A DNA stretch of 64,000 nucleotides from Falsirhodobacter xinxiangensis (GTDB lineage: Bacteria > Pseudomonadota > Alphaproteobacteria > Rhodobacterales > Rhodobacteraceae): NCBI RefSeq assembly GCF_004959935.1, contig NZ_SMYN01000007.1:124001-188000 (forward strand), written 5' to 3'. Both the position numbers and the translations under genes were made by a program. The notes below the pieces were generated by a model. That model had not been told where the DNA came from and did no database searches. It saw only the letters and a program-made list of their open reading frames with translations. How positions within the stretch are numbered: position 1 is the stretch's first letter; each line of letters begins with the position of its first letter. Positions 26,928-35,603 of the stretch are shown piece after piece.

Positions 26928-26975
26928 GCCCGCGCGCGCGAAGTTTCCTCACGCGCGGGCTGAGTTTTTCCTCAC
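26928..26975. promoter_or_regulatory. Hairpin and repeated LysR-box-like motif before the amidase
   Basis: Two elements overlap. A 9-bp inverted repeat GCCCGCGCG / CGCGCGGGC (26928-26936 and 26952-26960) can form a strong hairpin. Within and after it the motif AGTTT-CCTCAC occurs twice (26942-26951 and, as GAGTTTTTCCTCAC, 26962-26975), the second copy covering the LysR stop codon. The reverse complement GTGAGGAAAAACTC is like the site at 32592. Possible terminator of the LysR gene plus activator site for the amidase. Confidence 0.45.
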
Positions 26976-27898
26976 AGCGCGTGGACCAGCGGATTGGGCC
27001 GCACCGATTCGATCATCCAGTCCTTGAATTTCTGGAACCGTGCGCGGCTGCCCGATTGCCGCGCCGTCAGCATGAAATACGAACTTCGGGCCGGGAAGGA
27101 TTCGCCCACCGCGATCAGATCGCCCTGCCGCAGCGCCTCCTCGATCAGAAGCGAGCGGCCGAGGATCACGCCGACACCGGCCCGCGCCGCCTCGATCGCG
27201 GTGCCGGACTGGTTCAGCCGGGGGCCGTGGATCACGTCGGGGCGCAGGATACCGTATTCGCCCAGATACTTGGCCCAGTCGGGATGATCGCCGCCCTCAT
27301 ATCCCATCTGCGTCCGGTCCACATGCACCAGAAGGCCGCGGCGCAATATCTCGGCGTGATCGTTGTCGTAACGCTGGGCAAGCGAGGGGGCGCAGACCGG
27401 CAGGATCTCCTCCTCGACCAAGGGTTCGACCAGACAGTCCAGATGGCAGCGCCAGTTGCAGATGCGGATGTCGCATTCGCGCGTCTCGGCCTCTTTGCGC
27501 GACAGGAAGGTGGACAGGTTCAGGTCCAGATCGGGGTCTTCGGCCAGAAAGCTGGCGATGCGGGGGATCAGCCAGAAGGACGCAACCGAAGCCGAGGCCG
27601 CGACGGTGAAGCTGCGCTCGCGTTCCTCGGGGCTGCGGTTCATGGCCATCACGGCATCGTCGATCAGGTCCAGGGCGCGCGAAATCGCCGACAGGTTGGC
27701 CGAGCTTTCGGGCGTCAGGAACATCCGACCGTTCTTGCGCTGGAACAGTTCCGCCTGAAGAAACTCCTCCAGCAGCCGTATCTGGTGGCTGACGGCAGTG
27801 GGGGTCACGCAAAGTTCGTCCGCCGCACGGGCGACGGACGCATTGCGCGCCACCGCCTCGAAAGCGCGGATGGCATTCAGTGGGATTCGCTTCCGCAT
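26972..27898 (-). CDS. LysR-family regulator, GcvA-like
   Basis: 308-residue LysR regulator. N-terminal winged helix: PLNAIRAFEAVARNASVARA, then CVTPTAVSHQIRLLEEFL, characteristic of the GcvA branch. The effector domain begins near residue 95 (FTVAASASVASFWLIPRI). It is upstream of the amidase on the same strand, with 89 bases between them. LysR proteins of this branch bind T-N11-A boxes, and the repeated GAAAAACTC motif near the amidase and near 32592 is a candidate. The two-TRAP region to the right may thus be part of its regulon. Confidence 0.92.
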   Translation of the reverse strand: MRKRIPLNAIRAFEAVARNASVARAADELCVTPTAVSHQIRLLEEFLQAELFQRKNGRMFLTPESSANLSAISRALDLIDDAVMAMNRSPEERERSFTVAASASVASFWLIPRIASFLAEDPDLDLNLSTFLSRKEAETRECDIRICNWRCHLDCLVEPLVEEEILPVCAPSLAQRYDNDHAEILRRGLLVHVDRTQMGYEGGDHPDWAKYLGEYGILRPDVIHGPRLNQSGTAIEAARAGVGVILGRSLLIEEALRQGDLIAVGESFPARSSYFMLTARQSGSRARFQKFKDWMIESVRPNPLVHAL

Positions 27899-28129
27899 CG
27901 CCTATTCCTTTCCGCAGGGGTAAACAAAATTGACGGGGAGGAAGTCGGTCCGGCAAAGAACAACGGGGCACATCACGCAGGGGAAGCCGGCTGCTGCCGC
28001 ATGGCTGTGCGCCCATTGCCATTGTGATGAATACGCAAGCGTTCAGGCAACCGTTTGTTGACGCGGTGCCGGATTTTCTTTCGGGGATGCGGTCGATCCT
28101 TCGTTTGTTTGCGGGGAATCGGCTGAAGC

Positions 28130-28154
28130 GGAATCCCCCAAGCCGGGGGATTCC
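28130..28154 (-). terminator. Strong hairpin downstream of the first TRAP operon
   Basis: Perfect 10-bp inverted repeat GGAATCCCCC / GGGGGATTCC with a 5-base loop, about 30 bases past the stop of the TRAP binding-protein gene. No run of T follows on the minus strand, so termination would not be the classical intrinsic type; transcript-end protection is also possible. Confidence 0.5.
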
Positions 28155-28160
28155 AAATGT

Positions 28161-28176
28161 CTGCATGCGCTTGCAA
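28161..28176. promoter_or_regulatory. LacI-type operator between LysR and TRAP genes
   Basis: CTGCATGCGCTTGCAA matches TTGCAAGCGCTTGCAA at 14 of 16 positions, the best copy in the window. Its position is odd: it lies 3' of the TRAP operon and about 260 bases upstream of the LysR start, with no plus-strand gene near. It could act on the LysR promoter or at a distance. Apart from this site and the hairpin beside it, I see nothing else in the 284-base gap. Confidence 0.55.
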
Positions 28177-28182
28177 ACTTTT

Positions 28183-29193
28183 TCAGTTCGTCGCGGTCAT
28201 CTTTTCATAGACCCCCTCGCAATCGTCGCCGCAGCGGGCCAGCCACCCCGGCAGCACCGCCTCGGTGAACGCCTGCTGTTGAAGCGCCAGATCCTCGGGC
28301 GTGGGCGTCACCAGAACCAGCCCCGCCGGATCGCCCAGGGAACAGGGGCCAGCAGTGCTGCAGGCGATGCCCTCGCGATCCTCGCGCCGGTTCTGGTCCC
28401 ACATCTGGTCCATCAGGCTGGCCAGTTCCGTCTTCAGGAACGTCTGCACCGAAGGGTCCAGGCCGTCGAACCAGCCCGCATTCGCGACCGTGGCCCCCGC
28501 GCCGAAGTTGATCGGCAGATCGAGGATATGGCTCGACCCTTCATACCAGCGCGCGGTATAGCCGCCGACCGTGCTGGTGATGGCGCAGTCGATCACGCCC
28601 TGATCCAGCGCCTGCTGCACCTCGCCAAAGGCCATGTCCACGGGCGATCCGCCCAGATAGGCGATGAAATCCGCCTGCGACGCCCCCGAAGTCCGCACCC
28701 GCTTGCCGCGCAGATCGGCCAGCCCCGTGAGCGGCACGCCGCAATAGGCGACCTGCGCCTGATAGGAATGCAGCGACAGAAGCTGAAGCCCCAGCCTGTC
28801 GCGATAATATGCTTCAAGGATCGGGAAGAAGGCGCGGGTCGCGGTTTCGAACTCGTCGAAATTCGACGACATCCCGGCCAGATCGTTGCCGTCGTTGATC
28901 GGATCATGCCCCGAATGATGCCCCATCGCGCCGGTGGCCACGTTCATCACCCCTTTGGAAACCATCCCGAAAATCTCGGGGCCTTTCAGCCCCAGCTCGT
29001 TCATCGGGCGAAAGCGGGCGGTGATCGCGCCGTCCGACAGTTCTGTCACCTTTTCGGTCCAGAAGGGCGTCTCCAGCAGACGGCTTTGCGTGGTGGTGCC
29101 AAGGTTGCCCACCACGTTCACCTGCGTTTCCGGCAAGGTCTGGGCAGCGGCGGTCTGGGCCGCAAGGATCGCGGCAAGGGTCAGGTATCTCAT
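28183..29193 (-). CDS. dctP: TRAP transporter solute-binding protein (DctP family)
   Basis: 336-residue periplasmic receptor. The chosen ATG follows AAAGGAG and gives a signal peptide MRYLTLAAILAAQTAAAQ. DctP features: KVTELSDGAITARF, LTGLADLRGKRVRTSG (the arginine of this region usually binds the ligand carboxylate), AFGEVQQALDQGVIDCA. The C-terminal part contains two cysteine pairs (near ACSTAGPC and RCGDDC), which is unusual for the family. It is the third and last transport gene in a leftward operon behind a MmgE/PrpD gene, DctQ and DctM. Ligand probably a carboxylic acid. Confidence 0.9.
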   Translation of the reverse strand: MRYLTLAAILAAQTAAAQTLPETQVNVVGNLGTTTQSRLLETPFWTEKVTELSDGAITARFRPMNELGLKGPEIFGMVSKGVMNVATGAMGHHSGHDPINDGNDLAGMSSNFDEFETATRAFFPILEAYYRDRLGLQLLSLHSYQAQVAYCGVPLTGLADLRGKRVRTSGASQADFIAYLGGSPVDMAFGEVQQALDQGVIDCAITSTVGGYTARWYEGSSHILDLPINFGAGATVANAGWFDGLDPSVQTFLKTELASLMDQMWDQNRREDREGIACSTAGPCSLGDPAGLVLVTPTPEDLALQQQAFTEAVLPGWLARCGDDCEGVYEKMTATN

Positions 29194-29216
29194 ACGTCGT
29201 CTCCTTTGTGGGCGGG

Positions 29217-30506
29217 CTATCCCCGCACGAAATCGGGAAGCCAAAGCGCCAGATCGGGCAGCGCGATCAGCAGGATCACTATGACCAGCATCGCGCCCAC
29301 GAAGGGCAGCGCGCCCATGGCGACATCGTTGAAGTTCCCCTCGCCGCGCACGGACTGGACGACGAACAGGTTCATGCCGATGGGCGGCGTGATCAGCGCC
29401 ATCTCGATCAGGATCATGAAGACGACGCCGAACCAGACGGGGTCGTATCCGATGCCGACGATCACCGGCACCACGATGGGCGTCGTCGCGATCATCAGCG
29501 ACAGCGTCTCCATGAAGCAGCCAAGCACCATGTAGATGATGACGATGGCCGCAAGGATCGCCAGCGGCGGCGCGTTCAGCGCGGCGACGGCGGTCTTGAT
29601 CTGGTCTGCCAGCCCGATGGACACCATGACGAAGTTCAAAAGCTGCGCCGCCAGCACGATCAGCATGACCATGCAGGTGGTGCGCATCGTGCGTTCCGCC
29701 GCATGGACCAGCACCGCCATCGACAGCTTCCTGCGCCACGCCGCCAGCGCCAGCGCGGCCAGAAAGCCCAGCGCGGCGGCCTCGGTCGGGGTGGCGATGC
29801 CCAGATAGATGGAGCCGACCATCAGCACGAACAGCAGCAGCGGCGGGACCAGCGCGGGAAGGGATTCGATCTTTTCGGCCCATGTCGCGGGGGCTTCGCG
29901 GCGACCGCCCTTTGCGGGGTCCAGCCTGCACATCGCAAAGACCATGACCGAGAAGATCAGCGCCATCATCAGTCCTGGGATGAAGCTGGCAAGGTAAAGC
30001 TGCCCGATCGACTGGTCCGACAGCACGCCATAGATGATCATGTTGATCGACGGCGGGATCAGGATGCCCAGCGTGCCGCCCGCCGCGATGGAGCCGAGGA
30101 ACAGCGGCGGCGCGTATCCGCCGGCCTTCATCTGCGGGATGGCGACGGTGCTGATCGTCGCCGCCGTCGCCACGGACGATCCGGATGTGGCCGAAAACAG
30201 CGCGCTGGACCCGATGATCGTGTGCAGCAGACCGCCCGGTATGACCCGGACCCAGCGGTCGATGGCCATGAACATTCCCGCCGCGATGCCGGAGGACAGC
30301 AGCAACTCTCCGGTCAGGATGAACAGCGGCACCGCGATCAGGGTGAAGCTGGTCGATCCGCCCCACAGCATCTCGCCCACCACCGGAAGGACGGGGAAGA
30401 ACGAAAAGCTGTGATCCAGAACCAGCGTGACGATGACCAGCACCGCCGCGACGGGAATGCCGAGGGCGAGAAGGCCGAACAGGACGGTGATAAGGGTGGG
30501 AAACAT
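29217..30506 (-). CDS. dctM: TRAP transporter large permease (DctM family)
   Basis: 429-residue inner-membrane protein with about twelve hydrophobic segments, the sodium-coupled translocation subunit. Conserved stretches: LFILTGELLLSSGIAAG, GSSVATAATISTVAIPQMK, GGTLGILIPPSINMIIYG, and MALITPPIGMNLFV near the end. It follows DctQ by two bases and precedes the binding-protein gene, an order common in Rhodobacteraceae. Works with both neighbours to import an organic acid. Confidence 0.92.
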   Translation of the reverse strand: MFPTLITVLFGLLALGIPVAAVLVIVTLVLDHSFSFFPVLPVVGEMLWGGSTSFTLIAVPLFILTGELLLSSGIAAGMFMAIDRWVRVIPGGLLHTIIGSSALFSATSGSSVATAATISTVAIPQMKAGGYAPPLFLGSIAAGGTLGILIPPSINMIIYGVLSDQSIGQLYLASFIPGLMMALIFSVMVFAMCRLDPAKGGRREAPATWAEKIESLPALVPPLLLFVLMVGSIYLGIATPTEAAALGFLAALALAAWRRKLSMAVLVHAAERTMRTTCMVMLIVLAAQLLNFVMVSIGLADQIKTAVAALNAPPLAILAAIVIIYMVLGCFMETLSLMIATTPIVVPVIVGIGYDPVWFGVVFMILIEMALITPPIGMNLFVVQSVRGEGNFNDVAMGALPFVGAMLVIVILLIALPDLALWLPDFVRG

Positions 30507-30508
30507 CC

Positions 30509-31069
30509 TCAGGCCTCCATCTGGCGGGCGTCATCGATTGCTTCGGCGGCTTCCTCATTGGCGCCGAAACGGCCGATGCGGTCGGCGGCATCGCCGTCCC
30601 GCGCGATCAGGCAGGCGGCATGGCGCGCCGCCAGAAGGCAGGAGGTCAGCGCAAACATCAGGAACCCCGCTGCCCAGATCGCCTGCGGAATGCCCAAAGG
30701 CACCGCCGCAGCCGAGGCCGACACGACGCCGCGTTCAAGGCTTTCCATGGCCAGCAGCCCGCCATGCCATGCAAGGAACAGGCCCATCGCCGCCATCGAC
30801 AGGAACGCCGCGAAGTCCAATGCCCGCCGCAGCACCGCAGGCATGCGCGGAAGCAGGATGTCCACGCGGATATGCGCGCCCGACAGCGCGGTAAAGGACA
30901 GCCCGAAGCTGATCGCGATGGCGAACAGATAGGCGCTGATCTCGAACGAGTTCAGCACCGTGCGCCCGAAGATGTTGCGTGTGAACACATCCACCGCGAC
31001 GGCGACCGCGATCAGCATGATCATCAGCCCGCCCAGCCGGGCGAAAAGCGTGGCGATGCGGTCGATCAT
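30509..31069 (-). CDS. dctQ: TRAP transporter small permease (DctQ family)
   Basis: 186-residue membrane protein with four hydrophobic segments; the typical VDVFTRNIFGR segment is followed by NSFEISAYLFAIAISFGLSFT. The C-terminal 25 residues are charged and probably cytoplasmic. Its ATG overlaps the stop of the MmgE/PrpD gene (ATGA), tying import to that enzyme. Pairs with the DctM protein encoded two bases downstream. Confidence 0.88.
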   Translation of the reverse strand: MIDRIATLFARLGGLMIMLIAVAVAVDVFTRNIFGRTVLNSFEISAYLFAIAISFGLSFTALSGAHIRVDILLPRMPAVLRRALDFAAFLSMAAMGLFLAWHGGLLAMESLERGVVSASAAAVPLGIPQAIWAAGFLMFALTSCLLAARHAACLIARDGDAADRIGRFGANEEAAEAIDDARQMEA

Positions 31070-32463
31070 ACCGCCACCCGCAGCGCCGGATCGGCCACCA
31101 GAAGCCGCGGGATCACCGAAACATCGGCCAGCGTTTCGACCCCCATGACCGTGTCGAGCAGCTTTTGCCCCTGCGCCTCGGTCAACGCGCCGACCCGCCG
31201 CCAGCAGCGCCAGAACTTGTCCAGATTCTCGGCCTCGGTCAGCGGGTTGTCGGCATGGCCATAGACGGCGGTGATATCCACCCGATGCACCGCGCCCGAG
31301 GCCAGCGTGACCGTCACCGACAAGGGCGACATGGCGCTGTGGCTGGGGTTGTCCGTCTGCGACACCGTGACCTTGGATGCGAAGTCATGCGTGCGCGGAT
31401 CGCGCAGCGCCTCGCCGATGAAATGTTCCACATCCACCGCGCCGTGATTCAGATACGTCCCCGCCACGAAGGCCAGACACAGCTTGGCATAGTTCGGCGC
31501 GGGGTCCGGCACGTCGGGGCGGCCCACCAGACGGGCGACCAGCTGCGGCACTTCGGCATGGATGGCGGCGATGTCGTCGGGCGCGAAGCCATGCGCGGCG
31601 ATCAGGCGTTTCAGCCCGTCCACCACCCCATGCGTCAGCCGCCCCGAGGGATAGGGCTTGTGCGCCATCCGCTCGATCTGGAAATGCTTCTCCAGTTCCG
31701 AAATGGCGAAGGGAATGTCGATCTCCGGCTTCTCGAACAGGCGGAAGTATCCGTATTGGCCGGTCAGCACATCCGCTGGCCCCAAAATCCCCTCGCGCGC
31801 GAAATCGCACGACGCGATGGCCGCGCGAGCGTTGAAGCCGACCTGCATCCCCAGAAGGGGCGATCCTTCGACATGCGGCTGAAGCGTGCCGCTGGTCTGG
31901 CCGTATTGGTTGCCGAAGGCGCGGATCAGCGTGTCCTCGTCAAAGCCTTCCAGCTTGCCGATCGCCGCGACCGCGCCGAAACCGCCCGCCGTCGCGGGGC
32001 GGAAGAACGCGATCGGCCCCGCCGAGGCTTTGCCAAGGAAGATCGACATATCGACCCCCATCGTCACCGCCGTCAGGAAATCGCGCCCCGAAACCGGGTA
32101 GCCCTGCGCCGACCGCCGCTCGGCATAGGCCATGACCGCCGACAGGATCGTGGCGAAGGGGTGCAGCACCGCCTCTTCGTTCACGCAGTCGAATTCAAGC
32201 GAGTGGATCTGATAGGCGTTCACGAACGCCGCCGCCCCGGCGGGCAGGCGCTGGCCGCCGACCCAGACGCTGGCCTCGTCGGCGCGGCCCCAGCTTTGGG
32301 CGACCTTGATGATGCTGTCCAGCCGGAACCCGGCGGACCCGGCAACCCCGACGCCATAGGTGTCGATCAGGAATGTCTTGGCCTTCGCCACCGCGTTCTG
32401 CGGCAGGTCGTCATAGCCTGTGCGGATGATGCGCCGGGCAAGCCACGGCAGCGGGTTCGTCAT
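31066..32463 (-). CDS. MmgE/PrpD family protein
   Basis: 465-residue member of the 2-methylcitrate dehydratase/cis-aconitate decarboxylase/iminodisuccinate epimerase superfamily. Features: FLIDTYGVGVAGS near the N terminus, NAYQIHSLEFDCVNEEAVLHP for the first active-site part, KPYPSGRLTHGVVDGLKRL, and the small C-terminal domain beginning near HFIGEAL. Start chosen at MTNPLPWL; upstream in-frame sequence lies in the promoter region. First gene of the leftward TRAP operon, so the imported acid is probably its substrate: a di- or tricarboxylic acid that is dehydrated, decarboxylated or epimerised. Confidence 0.9.
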   Translation of the reverse strand: MTNPLPWLARRIIRTGYDDLPQNAVAKAKTFLIDTYGVGVAGSAGFRLDSIIKVAQSWGRADEASVWVGGQRLPAGAAAFVNAYQIHSLEFDCVNEEAVLHPFATILSAVMAYAERRSAQGYPVSGRDFLTAVTMGVDMSIFLGKASAGPIAFFRPATAGGFGAVAAIGKLEGFDEDTLIRAFGNQYGQTSGTLQPHVEGSPLLGMQVGFNARAAIASCDFAREGILGPADVLTGQYGYFRLFEKPEIDIPFAISELEKHFQIERMAHKPYPSGRLTHGVVDGLKRLIAAHGFAPDDIAAIHAEVPQLVARLVGRPDVPDPAPNYAKLCLAFVAGTYLNHGAVDVEHFIGEALRDPRTHDFASKVTVSQTDNPSHSAMSPLSVTVTLASGAVHRVDITAVYGHADNPLTEAENLDKFWRCWRRVGALTEAQGQKLLDTVMGVETLADVSVIPRLLVADPALRVAV

Positions 32464-32591
32464 GTCGGTCAAGCTTGTTCCCTTTCCAAGGCAGAGGCCC
32501 GGAGGGTCCGCGAGGCGGCGCGGGCCAGAGGTCTGGCATCCATGAAGGCACGCGGCCACCCCGCGGCAAAATGTCAAAAAACTGCCGGGCG

Positions 32592-32607
32592 GAGTTGAGA
32601 AAAACTC
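32592..32607. promoter_or_regulatory. LysR-box-like inverted repeat between two divergent TRAP operons
   Basis: GAGTT-GAGAAA-AACTC is a 5+6+5 inverted repeat in the 262-base gap between the MmgE/PrpD and flavoprotein genes. The segment GTTGAGAAAAACTCTG shares 12 of 16 bases with the reverse complement of the motif at 26960-26975. A LysR-type activator bound here could drive both operons. Confidence 0.5.
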
Positions 32608-32725
32608 TGGCACCCGTGCGCGCATCCGCCGCTAAGGTCGGATGCCAGGGCCGCATCCGGCCATGAATGATCCGCCGCGACCGCCACGTATCGCCCGCTT
32701 TCGCGGCCCCAAGAAGGCATGTCCA

Positions 32726-34123
32726 ATGAACCCCCAAACATATGATATCGAGGTCGAGGTGCTGGTCGTTGGCGCAGGTGCCACCGGGCTTTGCGCGGGG
32801 CTTGCCGCGCGCGACGGCGGGGCCGAGGTGCTGGTGCTGGAACGGGACGAGACGCCGCGCGGCAGCACCTCGATGTCGCAGGGCTATGTCTGCGCGGCAG
32901 GATCGAAGCTTCAGGCGGCGCAGGGGATCGAGGATGGCGCGGACCAGTTCCTGCGCGACATCATGGCCCGCAGCAAGGGCGAGGCCGACCCCATCATCGC
33001 CCGCGCCATGGCCGACCATTCCGGCGCGACCATCGACTGGCTGGTCGAACGGCACGACATCCCGTTCCGGCTGAACATATCCTGGGCGGGGTTCTTCGGC
33101 CATTCGGTGAACCGGATGCATGGCGTGCCCAGCCGCACGGGCGAGGAACTGCACGGCGCGCTGATCCGCGCGCTGGCGGCGGCGGGCGGCGATCTGGTGA
33201 CCGGCGCGCATGTGACCGAGGTGTTCGCCGGGGCGGATGGTCAGGTGAACGGCGTCAAGATGCGCCGCGCCGACGGCAGCGAGGAGACGATCGGCTGCAA
33301 GGCGCTGGTGCTGGCGACGTCGGGGTTCGGCGCGAACCATGACATGGTGCGCAAACACATCCCCGATTTCGGGCAGGCACCCTATTACCGCTATTTCGGG
33401 CATGAGGGGAACGAGGGCGAAGGCATCGAATGGGGCATGGCCCTTGGCGCCGCGACCGGCTGCATGGATGCGTTCCAAGGCTACGGCGCGCTGGCCGATG
33501 CCTATGGCATCATCGTCAACTACGAGGTCGTCATGCATGGCGGGATCACCGTCAACGCCGAAGGGCAGCGGTTCTCCAACGAGAACAAGGACATCTCGGC
33601 CCAGTCGCTGAACATCCTGCGCCAGCCCGAGGGTTTCGGCTGGATCGTCTTCGACGATGCCCGCCGCGCGCTGGTCGAACATCTGCCGGAATTTGCCGAC
33701 CTCGCCCGCCTTGGCGCGGTTCGCAGCGCCCCGGACGCCGCCGCCTTGGCCGAGGCGATCCGCGTGCCCGCCGACGCCTTGGCCGAAACGCTGGAGGACA
33801 GCCGCCGCATGGTGCGGGGCGAGATCCCCTGCCCCTTCGGCCGCGACTTCACCGCATCCGCGCCGCTGGCGACGGGGCCGCTTCATGCCATCCGCACCAC
33901 GGGCGCGCTGTTCCACACCCAAGGCGGGCTGATGGTCGATGGCGGCGCGCAGGTGTTGCGCCCCAATGGCAGCCGCCTGCCCAACCTGTTCGCGGGGGGC
34001 GGCGCGGCCTGCTCCATCTCGGGCACCGGCTGCGACGGGTATCTGCCTGCGGCGGGTCTGGCGATGGCGGTGGTTCTGGGACGGCTGGCCGGCGAATCCG
34101 CCGCGAAACTCATAAAAAACTGA
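32726..34123 (+). CDS. FAD-dependent dehydrogenase, fumarate reductase/tricarballylate dehydrogenase type
   Basis: 465-residue flavoprotein. FAD-binding motif VLVVGAGATGLCAGLAA with ERDETPRGSTSMSQG following, where the usual GG of the family appears as GST. The C-terminal FAD part GGGAACSISGTGCDGYLPAAG is typical of the FrdA/3-ketosteroid dehydrogenase/TcuA superfamily. AAGAAGG lies at proper distance from the chosen ATG; upstream in-frame codons have no homology. It heads a rightward operon with a complete TRAP importer, so it probably oxidises or reduces the imported acid, as TcuA does with tricarballylate. Confidence 0.87.
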   Translation: MNPQTYDIEVEVLVVGAGATGLCAGLAARDGGAEVLVLERDETPRGSTSMSQGYVCAAGSKLQAAQGIEDGADQFLRDIMARSKGEADPIIARAMADHSGATIDWLVERHDIPFRLNISWAGFFGHSVNRMHGVPSRTGEELHGALIRALAAAGGDLVTGAHVTEVFAGADGQVNGVKMRRADGSEETIGCKALVLATSGFGANHDMVRKHIPDFGQAPYYRYFGHEGNEGEGIEWGMALGAATGCMDAFQGYGALADAYGIIVNYEVVMHGGITVNAEGQRFSNENKDISAQSLNILRQPEGFGWIVFDDARRALVEHLPEFADLARLGAVRSAPDAAALAEAIRVPADALAETLEDSRRMVRGEIPCPFGRDFTASAPLATGPLHAIRTTGALFHTQGGLMVDGGAQVLRPNGSRLPNLFAGGGAACSISGTGCDGYLPAAGLAMAVVLGRLAGESAAKLIKN

Positions 34124-34134
34124 CAGGGAAAATC

Positions 34135-35106
34135 ATGCTCAAGATCATCTGCGCCTGCGCGCTTCTGGCCTCGCCGGTCGTTGCGGACGAATTCCGCCTC
34201 GGATCGGGCTTTGGCGACAACCACGTGTCCACCCGCGCGATCCGCGAGGTTTTCGCCCCGAAGCTGGAGGAGATGACCGGCCATACCGTGTCGATCTTCG
34301 CCAACAGCGAACTTGGCCCCGCCCCCGAAATGGTCAATCAGGCGCAAAGCGGGATCAACTTCGGCGTCTATGTCTCCTCGGCGTTCTTCAACTCGCAGGT
34401 GCCGGAGATCGGCGTGTCGAACATGCCCTTCGTCTTTCCCGACCGCGAAACGGCCTTCCGCGTGTTCGACGGCCCCTTCGGCGAAGGGCTGAAGGAGAAA
34501 TTCGCGGACAAGGGCCTGATCGTCCTGGGCTTCATGGAGCTGGGCTTTCGCCAGTTGACCAACAGCGTCCGGCCCATCGCCAGCCCCGAGGATCTGGAGG
34601 GTCTGAAGATCCGCCTGCAAAGCAATCCGGTCCATATCGCCACCTTCCGCACGCTGGGCGCATCGCCCGCGACCATCGACGGGTCGGAACTGTTCGCCGC
34701 GCTCAGCCAAGGGATCGTGGACGGGCAGGAGAACCCCTATTCCGTCATCAACAACCTGCGGCTGGTCGATGCGGGTCAGCAATACATCACCGAAAGCGGG
34801 CATTTCTTCGACGTGATGGTCTTTGCCGTCAGCCGCCGCGTGTTCGAGGGCCTGTCCCCCGAGGATCAGGCCGCCGTGCTGGAGGCGGGCCGACTGGCAA
34901 CGCTTGCCCAACGCGAACAGGCCGCCGCCGACGATGCCGTCCAGCGCAAGATCCTGACCGATGCGGGGCTGGAGATCACCGCCCTGACCCCCGAAGCGGT
35001 CGCCGCCTTCCGCACCGCCGCCGCCCCGGTCGAGGCCGAAGTGCGCGCATCCTTGGGCGATGCGACGGTGGACGGCTTTCTTGACGCGCTGGAACAGGCG
35101 CAGTGA
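34135..35106 (+). CDS. dctP: TRAP transporter solute-binding protein (DctP family)
   Basis: 323-residue receptor with a short signal peptide MLKIICACALLASPVVA. DctP hallmarks: YVSSAFFNSQVPEIGVSNMP, ELGFRQLTNSVRPIASPEDL followed by GLKIRLQSNP with the ligand-binding arginine, and ALSQGIVDGQENPYSVI. It follows the flavoprotein gene and its TGA overlaps the ATG of the small permease. Not closely similar to the other DctP in the window, which points to a different ligand. Confidence 0.92.
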   Translation: MLKIICACALLASPVVADEFRLGSGFGDNHVSTRAIREVFAPKLEEMTGHTVSIFANSELGPAPEMVNQAQSGINFGVYVSSAFFNSQVPEIGVSNMPFVFPDRETAFRVFDGPFGEGLKEKFADKGLIVLGFMELGFRQLTNSVRPIASPEDLEGLKIRLQSNPVHIATFRTLGASPATIDGSELFAALSQGIVDGQENPYSVINNLRLVDAGQQYITESGHFFDVMVFAVSRRVFEGLSPEDQAAVLEAGRLATLAQREQAAADDAVQRKILTDAGLEITALTPEAVAAFRTAAAPVEAEVRASLGDATVDGFLDALEQAQ

Positions 35107-35603
35107 TGGACCGCGCACTTGGATATGTGGACCGGCTGTTCATGGCGGGCATCGCCGCCGCGATGGCGCTGGTGGTGGTCGTGACCAGCGCCGACGTGTT
35201 CGGCCGCTATCTGCTGGGCCATTCGCTGGTCTTTGCGGGGGAGCTCAGCCGCCTCGGGTTTGTGTGGATGAGCTTTCTGATGATGCCGCTGGGCGTCTCG
35301 CGGGGGTTGCACGTCGCGATCACCAGCCCGACCGATGCCCTGCCCGAGGTGGCGCGGCGGCTGGTCTTCCGCATCGGCACGGCGCTGTCGATCCTTCTGA
35401 TGGGCGTCGTGTTCATGGGCGCATGGATCAGCATCGGCGCGCGGTCCTATGAATCGCTGAACACCCTGCCGCTGACGGCGGCGGCGTTCTTCTGGCCGCT
35501 GGCGATCGGGTCGGCATGGTCGATCGTGCATCTGACGGCGCAGCTTCTGCGCGGAACGCCCCCCCTGCGCGATCTGTCCGAACAGTTGGAGAGCCTGCCA
35601 TGA
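35106..35603 (+). CDS. dctQ: TRAP transporter small permease (DctQ family)
   Basis: 165-residue four-segment membrane protein; VTSADVFGRYLLGHSLVFAGEL is the family core. The ATG shares one base with the preceding stop (TGATG); a GTG one codon earlier is a less likely start. The end overlaps the large permease start (ATGA). Confidence 0.88.
   Translation: MDRALGYVDRLFMAGIAAAMALVVVVTSADVFGRYLLGHSLVFAGELSRLGFVWMSFLMMPLGVSRGLHVAITSPTDALPEVARRLVFRIGTALSILLMGVVFMGAWISIGARSYESLNTLPLTAAAFFWPLAIGSAWSIVHLTAQLLRGTPPLRDLSEQLESLP

Noticed and set aside
29208-30932. Long plus-strand open frame antisense to the TRAP permease genes
   Set aside because: Composition is rich in Arg/His/Gln with no family motifs; the minus strand encodes clear DctM and DctQ proteins. 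It is a by-product of GC-rich third positions, like many other long antisense frames here.
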